Shown: positions 16,246 through 23,475, counted from the stretch's first letter. The stretch: DNA of 50,888 nt from Oscillospiraceae bacterium (GCA_015069015.1 SVJK01000011.1:1-50888), one strand, 5' to 3'. Notes: generated from the letters alone by a model not told the origin. A program made the numbers and translations.

Positions 16246-16328
16246 TTGACTTTTAGTTGGAATGATGATATATTAAACCTATAATCTCAAAAAATGTACA
16301 GTTTTGAGATTATAGGTTGTATTTTTTT
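16246..16328 (+). promoter_or_regulatory. fic promoter with a perfect 17-bp inverted repeat and T-run
   Basis: TTGACT (16246-16251), a 17-base spacer and TATATT (16269-16274) form a promoter. Directly after it AACCTATAATCTCAAAA (16276-16292) is perfectly inverted at 16302-16318, and seven T follow (16322-16328). Depending on the true transcript start it is an operator or a leader terminator (attenuator) for fic. The rest of 16136-16406 shows nothing else I can support. Confidence 0.6.
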
Positions 16329-16406
16329 GAGTTCATCTAAAAATATTGTGGGAATTGATATTAAAATGGAATTTGTCATATAATAATAAATAGAGAGGTG
16401 AATCAT

Positions 16407-17612
16407 ATGGCATATAATTCTTTATATAAACTGTTTTACAAGGATTCATCAGGTTATGTCAAAGAGTATGAAAACAGGTTCAATAATGAAGAAAGCGTTA
16501 AACTGGATATTTTCATCGGTGAAAACCAGGCCTTTTTTTGTCCGGATACAGGAGTATACAAAAAACTCGTATCCATCGAAAAAATTGACAAAAAAATAAA
16601 TTATTTATATAGCAAACTGCCTAAAGTTGCAATAACACAGTTTGCTACGAGATGTTTGATAGATGAAATAGTTCTGACAAATAACATAGAGGGGGTTCAC
16701 AGTACAAGAAGAGAAATAAATGACATATTGAATAATATTCCTGATAATAAAAAGAAAAACCGATTTGTCGGACTGGTCAGAAAATATAAAATGCTTATTG
16801 AGAATGAGAACATAAAAATAACTGATTGCGAAGACATTAGGAGAATATATGATGACATTTTTTCAGAAGAAATAAAAAGTGATAATGATAGAAATCTTCC
16901 TGATGGTAAAATTTTCAGAAAAAACACTGTAAGTGTGGTTTCTTCTACGGAAAAAGAACTTCACAGCGGCTTGTATCCCGAAAAAAAGATAATCGACACC
17001 ATGGAAAGGGCGATAAAATTTCTAAATAATAGAAATGTGGAGGCAATATTCAGAATATCTATATTCCACTATCTGTTTGGATATATTCATCCTTTTTACG
17101 ATGGAAACGGACGAGTGAGTCGATTCATAAGCAGTTACCTTTTGTCGAAAAATTATAATAATCTTATCGCGTACAGAATTTCATATACAATAAAAGAAAA
17201 CATCAGTAAGTATTATGATGCTTTCAAAATATGCAATCACAAAAATAACAAAGGAGACCTGACTCCTTTTTTGGATATGTTTCTGGATATTGTGCAAACT
17301 TCTTTATCGCAACTTTTTGACGCACTTCAAGAAAGGGTGTGCGACCTTGAGTATTATAAAGATGTGATTGCCAAATTGCCCGGAGGAAACAAAGGGGAAA
17401 TATATGAAATGTATTGGTATCTTGTGCAAGCATCATTGTTTTCCGATTCCGGAATCAGTATTGATGACTTACAAAAGTGCATAAATGTCACCTATAACAC
17501 TCTAAATAGCAGGAAAAAACAAATCCCTGCAGATTTGATAATCGAAAATAAATACGAAAGAAAAAAATATTTTATGCTGAATCTGGAAAATGTAAAGAAA
17601 TACTTGAAGTAA
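16407..17612 (+). CDS. Fic-domain protein with N-terminal inhibitory helix (class II)
   Basis: 401-residue cytoplasmic protein of the Fic family, which mostly transfers AMP from ATP to a target side chain. The core motif H-P-F-Y-D-G-N-G-R starts at residue 228 and has every catalytic residue. Before it, T-N-N-I-E-G (91-96) matches the inhibitory (S/T)xxxE(G/N) helix that blocks ATP binding. Its N-terminal position makes this class II, self-inhibited without a separate antitoxin. Residues 1-90 match the usual Fic N-terminal domain, and the last 80 residues look like a winged-helix DNA-binding domain with a C-terminal basic helix. ATG 16407 has AGAGAGGTG six bases upstream. It stands alone between its own promoter and a strong terminator; the target is unknown. 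Confidence 0.9.
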   Translation: MAYNSLYKLFYKDSSGYVKEYENRFNNEESVKLDIFIGENQAFFCPDTGVYKKLVSIEKIDKKINYLYSKLPKVAITQFATRCLIDEIVLTNNIEGVHSTRREINDILNNIPDNKKKNRFVGLVRKYKMLIENENIKITDCEDIRRIYDDIFSEEIKSDNDRNLPDGKIFRKNTVSVVSSTEKELHSGLYPEKKIIDTMERAIKFLNNRNVEAIFRISIFHYLFGYIHPFYDGNGRVSRFISSYLLSKNYNNLIAYRISYTIKENISKYYDAFKICNHKNNKGDLTPFLDMFLDIVQTSLSQLFDALQERVCDLEYYKDVIAKLPGGNKGEIYEMYWYLVQASLFSDSGISIDDLQKCINVTYNTLNSRKKQIPADLIIENKYERKKYFMLNLENVKKYLK

Positions 17613-17616
17613 GACG

Positions 17617-17673
17617 AAAAAAGGGCGTTGCCTCAATTGAGTGAAAAATCACTTATTGAGACACGCCCTTTTT
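17617..17673 (+). terminator. Intrinsic terminator after fic
   Basis: An A-run and AGGGCGT pair with ACGCCCTTTTT, with further inner stems CTCAAT/ATTGAG and AGTGA/TCACT. The last T-run leads straight into the hairpin array. Confidence 0.85.
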
Positions 17674-17813
17674 GTGATTCCCAAGGGAATCACAAAATGA
17701 AATGTGCCTGTGACACATGATATGCCTTTGGCATGATATAACAACTTCGCTGTAATTATATGAATTCCTGCGGAATTCATTATGGAAAAAACTTGCCACT
17801 GGCAAGTATTTCC
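17674..17813. repeat. Hairpin array, left half (linkers of GAT/GAA type)
   Basis: Consecutive small hairpins: GTGATTCCC/GGGAATCAC (17674-17693), an imperfect ATGTG/CACAT, ATGCC/GGCAT, an imperfect TATAA/TTATA with loop, ATGAATTCC/GGAATTCAT, and ACTTGCC/GGCAAGT (17791-17807) inside GGAAA/TTTCC. Neighbouring hairpins are joined by CAT-GAT-AT(G). The framework is the reverse complement of the linkers in the array at 18367-18451. No coding potential. Confidence 0.8.
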
Positions 17814-17841
17814 TAATTTTTTCACAAAATTAAAATTGTCA

Positions 17842-17870
17842 TTGATAAAAAGGTATTTATGTGATATAAT
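17842..17870 (+). promoter_or_regulatory. Strong promoter of a structured RNA
   Basis: TTGATA (17842-17847), a 17-base spacer and TATAAT (17865-17870), with TGA before the -10 (extended -10). The predicted start, G17877, is exactly the first paired base of the RNA described next. Confidence 0.8.
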
Positions 17871-17876
17871 AGTCAT

Positions 17877-18080
17877 GCCAAATATAGCTTAATAAAAAAT
17901 AAGTAGGAGTATTTTATTTTTAGGAATAATATATTCTCTGTTTGCTACACTAATTTTGAGTTTGTAAAAAATGCAGATTCCAATAATTGGTGTAGTATTA
18001 TAAATCCTACAACTTAAGCTATGTTTGGCGACTGGCGGAGTTTGCGTTTTTATGCGTCTGCTTCGGCGGGCGCATTTTTT
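17877..18080 (+). ncRNA. Rod-shaped structured RNA with UUCG-capped terminator (unidentified)
   Basis: Predicted transcript of about 204 nt. The 5' end GCCAAATATAGCTTAA (17877-17892) pairs with TTAAGCTATGTTTGGC (18014-18029), 16 bp with one G-U. Inside are GTAGGA/TCCTAC (17903-17908 with 18005-18010) and CTACACTAATT/AATTGGTGTAG (17945-17955 with 17985-17995). A small GAATA/TATTC hairpin (17924-17936) lies on the 5' side of an asymmetric internal bubble. A terminator TGCGTCTGC-TTCG-GCGGGCGCA plus six T follows (18052-18080). A rod closed by its two ends with a central bubble recalls 6S RNA, but I see no decisive 6S sequence signature. It could instead be a regulatory leader for the 68-codon gene that starts 18 bases later. 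Confidence 0.7.
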
Positions 18081-18097
18081 AATTTGGAGGCAAATCT

Positions 18098-18304
18098 ATG
18101 GAAGAATATATAAGACGATATTGTGAAAAAAATAGAACTTTGTATGAGCTTGATATAAACGATTGTGCACTGATTATTGTAAATGATCTTATGAATTATG
18201 AAGTCCCAGATGAAAAAATTATATCTCTTCTTTCATCATATTTTGTTCCGCTTAAACAAGAGGCGGGTATTTTAAAGAAAAAATATGGAAAAGGCGAAAA
18301 ATAG
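18098..18304 (+). CDS. Small protein of 68 residues, unrecognised
   Basis: GGAGG (18086-18090) lies seven bases before ATG 18098, and an intrinsic terminator follows the stop, so this looks like a real small gene. The protein has no signal peptide or membrane segment. It begins M-E-E-Y-I-R-R-Y-C-E-K, has a mixed helical middle (D-C-A-L-I-I-V-N-D-L-M-N-Y-E-V) and ends in a basic helix (L-K-K-K-Y-G-K-G-E-K). I do not recognise a family. It sits between the terminator of the structured RNA and the right half of the hairpin array, inside the cassette 17674-18451, so its production may depend on read-through of the RNA's terminator. Confidence 0.6.
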   Translation: MEEYIRRYCEKNRTLYELDINDCALIIVNDLMNYEVPDEKIISLLSSYFVPLKQEAGILKKKYGKGEK

Positions 18305-18328
18305 ATTGTTTAAAACTTGTATGTTATA

Positions 18329-18361
18329 AAAAAAGCCCGGCACCAGTGGTGCGGGCTTTTT
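18329..18361 (+). terminator. Intrinsic terminator after the 68-codon gene
   Basis: AAAAGCCCGGCACC pairs with GGTGCGGGCTTTT around an AGT loop, with one bulged base. Flanking A and T runs make it usable from both sides, including for the minus-strand oxidoreductase gene. Confidence 0.85.
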
Positions 18362-18366
18362 CAATA

Positions 18367-18451
18367 ATGTCAGCTTTGCTGACATATCATGCTGCGAAGC
18401 AGTATTTCATGAAACTGGAGGTTTCATATCATGCGTCTTAAGACGCATTTC
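18367..18451. repeat. Hairpin array, right half (linkers of ATC/TTC type)
   Basis: Four hairpins: ATGTCAGC/GCTGACAT (18367-18385), ATGCTGC/GCAGTAT (18389-18405), ATGAAAC/GTTTCAT (18409-18427) and the 18-bp palindrome ATGCGTCTTAAGACGCAT (18431-18448). They are joined by ATC or TTC. The linkers are the reverse complement of the GAT/GAA linkers in the left half, so the halves behave as imperfect inverted repeats with different stems. Confidence 0.85.
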
Positions 18452-18465
18452 ATCTATATATGTAA

Positions 18466-19515
18466 TCAGTCAATTGCAACAAATACCTTTTCGTCAGAAG
18501 ATTTATATGCTGCTTCAACAATTTTCTGGTCATAGATTGCACTTTCAATTGAAACAGGAACATCAGTGCCGTTGATGATTGCATCACCGAACTGTTCAAC
18601 CTCTTTTGTATACATATTTCCAAGAGGAGTTCCTTCAAGTGAAAGGGGAACGATTTCATCTCTTGTCTGATTTGCATCATATTCAAGAGAATCGTCACTG
18701 ATTAAAATGTTAACTGTTCCGACTTCTGCCTGTGCAAGTGTGCCTGATGCAACAATTGAACCCTTTGTTCCATAGATTTCAAGTTTTGCAACAGATGCAG
18801 CATCGGGAATGTTGAAGTTTGAGTCAACAAATGCAGTAGAACCGTTGCACATTTTCATAACAAGAGCAGATGAGTCATCAACTTCATAGTTAAAGGTCTG
18901 TGTCTGATTGAAAGCAATAACTTCTTTTGCCTTAAGACCGCTTAAGTACTGCAAAAGGTCAATAACGTGAATACCCATATCAACCAAAGCACCGCCGCCT
19001 GACATTGCTTTTTTCTGTCTCCATGCACCTTCAATGTCGGGATACCAGCAGGTGAACTGACCTCTCATGGAAACGATGTCACCGATTTTGCCTTCGGCTA
19101 TAATTTCTTTTATTCTCTGATGATAGCCGTGGAATCTCATGAGGAATCCTATGCTGATTTTAACGCCGCACTCTTCACACACTTTTTTGATTTCCTCTGC
19201 ATCTTCAACTGTGAGAGCAACAGGCTTTTCCAAAAGGATATGCTTTTTAGCCTGTGCAGCTTTTATTGCCTGTTCTTTGTGGAAAAATACGGGGGATGCT
19301 ATGTATACTGCCTCAATTTCATCGAGAGCGAGAAGATCTTCATAGTTGTCAAAAGCATATTTTGCATCATATTTTTTTCTAACGTTTTCTGCAACTTCCG
19401 GATTTGCATCCATAACTGCAACAAGTTCAACATTTTGTGCAAGCATCATTCCGGGAATGGTTTTTCTGTCTGCGATACCGCCGCAACCGATAACGCCCCA
19501 TTTGATTTTTTTCAT
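18466..19515 (-). CDS. Gfo/Idh/MocA-family NAD(P)-dependent oxidoreductase
   Basis: 349-residue cytoplasmic sugar or inositol dehydrogenase-like protein. N-terminal Rossmann fold with G-V-I-G-C-G-G-I-A (residues 7-15), the E-K-P-V-A-L motif near residue 96 with the catalytic lysine, and the C-terminal domain motif G-G-G-A-L-V-D-M-G-I-H-V-I-D, which supplies the conserved Asp and His. AGGAGAA precedes the ATG. It is the only minus-strand gene between 4861 and 50262 and is bordered on both sides by hairpin arrays. The substrate cannot be read from sequence; nearby glycosidase and isomerase genes suggest a sugar. Confidence 0.9.
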   Translation of the reverse strand: MKKIKWGVIGCGGIADRKTIPGMMLAQNVELVAVMDANPEVAENVRKKYDAKYAFDNYEDLLALDEIEAVYIASPVFFHKEQAIKAAQAKKHILLEKPVALTVEDAEEIKKVCEECGVKISIGFLMRFHGYHQRIKEIIAEGKIGDIVSMRGQFTCWYPDIEGAWRQKKAMSGGGALVDMGIHVIDLLQYLSGLKAKEVIAFNQTQTFNYEVDDSSALVMKMCNGSTAFVDSNFNIPDAASVAKLEIYGTKGSIVASGTLAQAEVGTVNILISDDSLEYDANQTRDEIVPLSLEGTPLGNMYTKEVEQFGDAIINGTDVPVSIESAIYDQKIVEAAYKSSDEKVFVAID

Positions 19516-19563
19516 AACTTTTCTCCTTTAATATTTAAAAATTCTCCGTCTCTTTCGGAGGGT

Positions 19564-19593
19564 ATAATAGTCCTTTTTGTGTATTCGACACAA
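19564..19593 (-). promoter_or_regulatory. Promoter of the minus-strand oxidoreductase with palindromic -35 region
   Basis: On the minus strand: TTGTGT (19588-19593), an 18-base spacer and TATTAT (19564-19569). The -35 box is half of the inverted repeat TTGTGT-n5-ACACAA (19577-19593), a possible operator. Confidence 0.5.
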
Positions 19594-19652
19594 GAGTGCA
19601 AAAATCCTTTTTTGAATTTGAGAAATTGGAAAACGATGTAATTGGAGTTTAG

Positions 19653-19916
19653 CGGTGAGTTTGTTTTGCAAACTCACCGAATGAAATGTGCCTTTCGGCA
19701 CATGAAATGGCTTCGCCATGAAATGACAACGCAGTTGTCATGATATGAATTCCTTTGGAATTCATTAAAGTTAAAACTCGCCAAAGCGAGTTTTTTCCAT
19801 AATGTCTGCATTGCAGACATTTCATGCTGCGAAGCAGTATTTCATGAAACCGAAGGTTTCATTTCATGCACCATCAGGTGCATTTCATTCTCACTGATTG
19901 AAAATCAATCAGTGAG
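19653..19916. repeat. Complete 11-hairpin array with palindromic linker framework
   Basis: Eleven hairpins follow one another: CGGTGAGTTTG/CAAACTCACCG (19653-19679), ATGTGCC (19686-19703), ATGGC (19707-19719), ATGACAAC (19723-19741), ATGAATTCC (19745-19765), a central AAAACTCGC/GCGAGTTTT (19773-19794), then AATGTCTGC (19801-19821), ATGCTGC with one G-U (19824-19840), ATGAAACC (19844-19862), ATGCACC (19866-19883) and CTCACTGATTGA/TCAATCAGTGAG (19890-19916). In the left half hairpins are joined by CAT-GAA-ATG or CAT-GAT-ATG; in the right half by CAT-TTC-ATG. The linkers are thus mirror-complementary about the centre, while the stem sequences all differ. Confidence 0.9.
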
Positions 19917-19955
19917 TTAAACTTCAATTTATCAACAGAATTTCGAGGTGTATAT

Positions 19956-21278
19956 ATGTTTCAAAAATCCATAGTATATCAGATAATGTTTCGCAATTTC
20001 AATTCCGAAGGTACAATAAAAAGTGCCGAAAAACTTCTTCCGTTCATAAAAGAACTCGGAACAGATATTGTCTATATAACCCCCATATGGGAAGCAGATG
20101 ACGATGAAAACAGAGAATTCTGGAGTCCAAGGCAAATTAAAAGCGGACTTAATAATCCCAAAAACCCATACAGAATAAAAGACTACTATTCCATAGATTC
20201 AGAGTATGGAACAATGGAAGATTTAAAAAATTTTACAGATACTGCACATTCCCTTGGAATGAGAGTGATTTTTGACATTGTATATTTTCATTGCAGTCCA
20301 AAATCTGTGATGATGGATATGAAAAAAGAATATATCGTAAGAGATGAAAACGAAACTCCTATGACAGGCAGATGGTGTTTTCCTATGCTTAATTTTGACT
20401 CTGATGCTCTTCGTGAATATCTTTATGGGAATATGCTGTATTACATAAAAGAAATTGGAGCAGATGGCTTCAGATGTGATGCGAGCGACAGCATACCGCC
20501 TGATTTCTGGGAAGAAGCAATCAAGAGAGTAAGAAAAATCAAACCTGATGCTTTCTTTCTTCACGAGGGTGAAAGCGAAGGCTATATGGATAAGGGTTTT
20601 GATGCAAACTATGGTTTTGCATGGATGGAGACTATGCAGGCAGTTTTTGCAGGGCTCAAAACAACAAACGACCTTTATGAAGCGTGGAAAAAGACTTTTG
20701 ATGCAAATCCAAAAGGGACTCTTGTCACAAGAAGCCTTGACACTCACGATGTTGCAACAGACGGAATACCCATATCACAGGACACTGAGGAAAGAAAAAG
20801 CGTTCAGGAAGTTTTCGGTCCTGACGGTGTTGATGCTGCACTTGTGATGAATTATACCATTGACGGAATACCTTTCCTTTATAATGGCTATGAAATTGCA
20901 AACACCTCACCTCATTCTATGTATTCAAACCGATTCTATGGGAAAATGTGCACAGACTGGTCAAAACTTCAGACCAAAGAGGGGCAGGAAAGACTTGAAC
21001 TTGTAAAAAATCTGGCAAAACTTAAGCATGCGGAAAACGCTCTTGCATTTGGAGAGACTCTTTGGAACACTCAAAATGACGGAATTGTTTCATTCATTCG
21101 TAAGTACAACAATGAAGAAATTCATGTTATAGTAAATCTCACAGGTGCTGATTTTGAGATGACTCTTTCAAATTCAGAAACGATTCTTCTTTCAAACAAA
21201 TCTTTCACATCAGGGAACAATATAACAATATCTCATAAAGGTTATGTAGTGACAAAGAATACAATTTGGGACATCTAA
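19956..21278 (+). CDS. GH13 alpha-amylase-family enzyme, cytoplasmic, with variant motif I
   Basis: 440 residues, no signal peptide. The GH13 barrel motifs are recognisable: motif I D-I-V-Y-F-H (107-112, with F where Asn is normal), motif II G-F-R-C-D with the nucleophile Asp175, motif III L-H-E-G-E with the acid/base Glu204, and motif IV L-D-T-H-D with His264-Asp265. All three catalytic acids are present. The enzyme probably cleaves or rearranges an alpha-glucoside inside the cell; the phenylalanine substitution and the lack of a classical domain-C sequence make exact specificity unclear. GAGGTG (19945-19950) precedes ATG 19956. The whole hairpin array lies immediately upstream, and I see no clear promoter between array and gene. 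Confidence 0.85.
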   Translation: MFQKSIVYQIMFRNFNSEGTIKSAEKLLPFIKELGTDIVYITPIWEADDDENREFWSPRQIKSGLNNPKNPYRIKDYYSIDSEYGTMEDLKNFTDTAHSLGMRVIFDIVYFHCSPKSVMMDMKKEYIVRDENETPMTGRWCFPMLNFDSDALREYLYGNMLYYIKEIGADGFRCDASDSIPPDFWEEAIKRVRKIKPDAFFLHEGESEGYMDKGFDANYGFAWMETMQAVFAGLKTTNDLYEAWKKTFDANPKGTLVTRSLDTHDVATDGIPISQDTEERKSVQEVFGPDGVDAALVMNYTIDGIPFLYNGYEIANTSPHSMYSNRFYGKMCTDWSKLQTKEGQERLELVKNLAKLKHAENALAFGETLWNTQNDGIVSFIRKYNNEEIHVIVNLTGADFEMTLSNSETILLSNKSFTSGNNITISHKGYVVTKNTIWDI

Positions 21279-21315
21279 TAGCAGATTCGGACAAATTAAA
21301 AAGCCTAAAACGACA

Positions 21316-21344
21316 TTGAATGATAAACTCTTTTGTGATATTAT
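21316..21344 (+). promoter_or_regulatory. Promoter of the AraC-oxidoreductase unit
   Basis: TTGAAT (21316-21321), a 17-base spacer and TATTAT (21339-21344), with TGA ahead of the -10. It sits in the 152-bp gap after the GH13 gene. Confidence 0.6.
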
Positions 21345-21430
21345 CATAATATAAAAGGACTTATTGGGGATATAATAAACACATCGCACAAGCGAAATAA
21401 GATATATCGCTCCATATACGAGGTGCTGTT

Positions 21431-22300
21431 ATGAAAGAGTCATATAAAGAAAAAGTTTATGAATTTTCCAAAGTTTTGCAGTACAGTAACGAATGGGTTG
21501 GCAACATTCAGGTGGTTCAGATTGGTGAAACCTGTCTTGAAAGGGCGGCATGCATAGAAGAACACATTCAGACATGCAACGAAATCACCTATGTCATATC
21601 AGGCAAAGGCACTCTTATAACTAACAAAGAATCTGTTGAGTGTAATGCGGGAGATATTCAGATAATATCAAAAGGTGTGTCTCACAAACTCATAGCAGAC
21701 AAGGATAATCAGTTCAGATATATTCATTTTGCATTTAATTTTGATAACTATGAACCAAAGGTTCTTGCAGAGTTTTACGGTCAGTGTACAAACATTTTTA
21801 TTCGTGATTCAAGAACCATAAAGCATCTTTTGAATATGCTTGTTGATGAATATTATAAAGATTCGGGCTTCACAAACATTGTCCGTGACAACCTCATCCA
21901 ACTTGTTCTTGTTATGATATGGAGAAGAGTTCATGAAAATTCAGACTCAAGCCGCATCATACCCGCCACAGACACAATGGGAAATCTTGTTTATAACATA
22001 ATCAAATATGTTGACGAACACATTTCCGAAAAAGTCACTGTAGCTCAAATTTCAAAACATTTTTCCTATTCCGTGAGTTATATATCACACCTTTTTAAGA
22101 TAAAAACAGGTGTTCCCTTAAAAGAATATATAATAGCCGTAAGAATGAGTCATGCACGAGATCTTCTTTTGGAGGGAAAATCATCCCTTTCCGAAGTTGC
22201 CCATCTTGCAGGCTATGAAAGTATGCAGTCCTTTTGCAAAAGATTTAAACAACACACCGGCATAACTCCCGGTAGTATAAAAAGAAGAATAAAAGAATGA
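21431..22300 (+). CDS. AraC-family transcriptional regulator with cupin sensor domain
   Basis: 289 residues. Residues 15-110 form a cupin-like sugar-sensing domain (E-E-H-I-Q-T-C-N-E-I-T-Y-V-I-S-G-K-G, then C-N-A-G-D-I-Q-I-I-S-K-G-V-S-H). Residues 188-289 form the double helix-turn-helix of AraC/XylS: I-S-K-H-F-S-Y-S-V-S-Y-I-S-H-L-F-K and L-A-G-Y-E-S-M-Q-S-F-C-K-R-F-K-Q-H-T-G-I-T-P in order. Such proteins usually activate nearby sugar-utilisation promoters by binding direct repeats next to the -35 box. It is therefore a candidate for the direct-repeat element at 23476-23508 and 31981-32013. GAGGTG precedes ATG 21431, and the oxidoreductase at 22316 follows after 15 bp. Confidence 0.9.
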   Translation: MKESYKEKVYEFSKVLQYSNEWVGNIQVVQIGETCLERAACIEEHIQTCNEITYVISGKGTLITNKESVECNAGDIQIISKGVSHKLIADKDNQFRYIHFAFNFDNYEPKVLAEFYGQCTNIFIRDSRTIKHLLNMLVDEYYKDSGFTNIVRDNLIQLVLVMIWRRVHENSDSSRIIPATDTMGNLVYNIIKYVDEHISEKVTVAQISKHFSYSVSYISHLFKIKTGVPLKEYIIAVRMSHARDLLLEGKSSLSEVAHLAGYESMQSFCKRFKQHTGITPGSIKRRIKE

Positions 22301-22315
22301 AAACTGGAGGAAATT

Positions 22316-23152
22316 ATGAAAAAAATAGGCTTTATTGATTACTATCTTGATGAATGGCACGCAAATAACTATCCTGCATTTTTTGAAAATGTGGTAGGGG
22401 ATGAAATGAAAGTTTGCTATGCCTGGGCAAAAATTGATGCTCCAAATGGTATGACAAATAAGGAATGGTCAGAAAAGTATAATATTCCTCTTTTGAATAC
22501 AGTGGAGGAAGTTATTGAAAAGAGTGACTACATAATCGTTCTTTCACCTGACAACCCTGAAATGCATCTTGAACTCACAGACCTTCCTTTAAAATCAGGT
22601 AAGCCTGTGTATGTTGACAAAACTTTCGCACCCACACTCGCCGATGCAAGAAAAATCTTTGAAAATGCAGATAAACATGGAACACCTTGCTATTCAAGTT
22701 CTGCACTAAACTTTACACCCGAACTTAAAAATGTTAAAAAAGAGGGCATAACAAGAATCAACAGCGTGGGAAGCGGTAGATTTGAAATTTATGCAATCCA
22801 TCAGATCGAACAGATTGTAAACCTTATGGGACCTGATGCAAAAAGAGTAATGTATCTTGGAAAGTCCGATCATCCTGCAATGCTTATTGAATTTTTAAAC
22901 GGAAGAATTGCTCAGATAAATCACTTTATGGATCAGCCTTTCTCTATGTCCATAGGATATGAAGACGGCACAACTGCATCAATGAGAGTAGATTCTGACT
23001 TTTTCGGTGCATGCCTTTCTTCAATGGCAGAGTTTTTCAGAACATCCGAAATTCCTGTTCCACACTCCCAGACTCTTGCTGTAATTGCCATCATTGAAGC
23101 GGGCAACAAAGCAAGAAATAATCCTTATGAGTGGGTTGAAGTCGGGAATTGA
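22316..23152 (+). CDS. Divergent Gfo/Idh/MocA-like oxidoreductase
   Basis: 278 residues, shorter than the usual 320-380. The start M-K-K-I-G-F-I-D-Y-Y-L-D-E-W-H replaces the normal G-x-G-x-x-(A/G) loop, so dinucleotide binding may be altered or absent. The rest follows the family: I-I-V-L-S-P-D-N-P-E-M-H as the second strand region, and K-P-V-Y-V-D-K-T-F-A-P in place of the E-K-P motif, with the lysine present in D-K-T. Related divergent members are found in clostridial sugar-degradation loci, so a role in sugar processing is likely but the reaction is unknown. CTGGAGG precedes ATG 22316. It shares an operon with the AraC regulator. Confidence 0.75.
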   Translation: MKKIGFIDYYLDEWHANNYPAFFENVVGDEMKVCYAWAKIDAPNGMTNKEWSEKYNIPLLNTVEEVIEKSDYIIVLSPDNPEMHLELTDLPLKSGKPVYVDKTFAPTLADARKIFENADKHGTPCYSSSALNFTPELKNVKKEGITRINSVGSGRFEIYAIHQIEQIVNLMGPDAKRVMYLGKSDHPAMLIEFLNGRIAQINHFMDQPFSMSIGYEDGTTASMRVDSDFFGACLSSMAEFFRTSEIPVPHSQTLAVIAIIEAGNKARNNPYEWVEVGN

Positions 23153-23206
23153 TATAAGAGCGTTAAATTTAAGTCGAATTTTACAAAGAATTAATCCTTT
23201 TTTAAA

Positions 23207-23235
23207 TTGACATATTAAAAAAGTGATTATATAAT
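23207..23235 (+). promoter_or_regulatory. Perfect-consensus promoter P1 upstream of the first repeat-protein gene
   Basis: TTGACA (23207-23212), exactly 17 bases, TATAAT (23230-23235). It is the farthest upstream of three promoters in the 531-bp gap 23153-23683, which otherwise holds no gene. Confidence 0.7.
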
Positions 23236-23315
23236 GACTGTATAATCAATCGTAAATTATAAACAAAAATTTAGATGATTCAATGATTTTTTGTGATAAA
23301 TTATACTATTGTTCA

Positions 23316-23363
23316 TTGACATGGGCAATTTATGCACGTATAATATTATCATCAGATGATAAT
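23316..23363 (+). promoter_or_regulatory. Perfect-consensus promoter P2 with operator-like palindrome
   Basis: TTGACA (23316-23321), 17 bases, TATAAT (23339-23344). The 19-bp palindrome ATTATCATC-A-GATGATAAT (23345-23363) follows directly, over the expected transcript start, where a repressor would block initiation. A second inverted repeat, ATGTAAT/ATTACAT (23386-23408), lies just downstream. Confidence 0.7.
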
Positions 23364-23475
23364 GTGTAAAAAAATGATAGAAAACATGTAATAGAACGGA
23401 TATTACATATGTACAAACAGTGATATAATTATTTGGTGAATGTGCACATATTTTTTTGTCTTACATTTGCGAATT

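Noticed and set aside
19653-19916. CRISPR array
   Set aside because: The repeated part is only a few linker bases, the variable parts are themselves palindromic, and no cas genes are present.
17674-19916. Transposase-encoding insertion sequence
   Set aside because: No transposase or integrase reading frame exists in or next to the hairpin arrays, so any mobility would have to be supplied from elsewhere.
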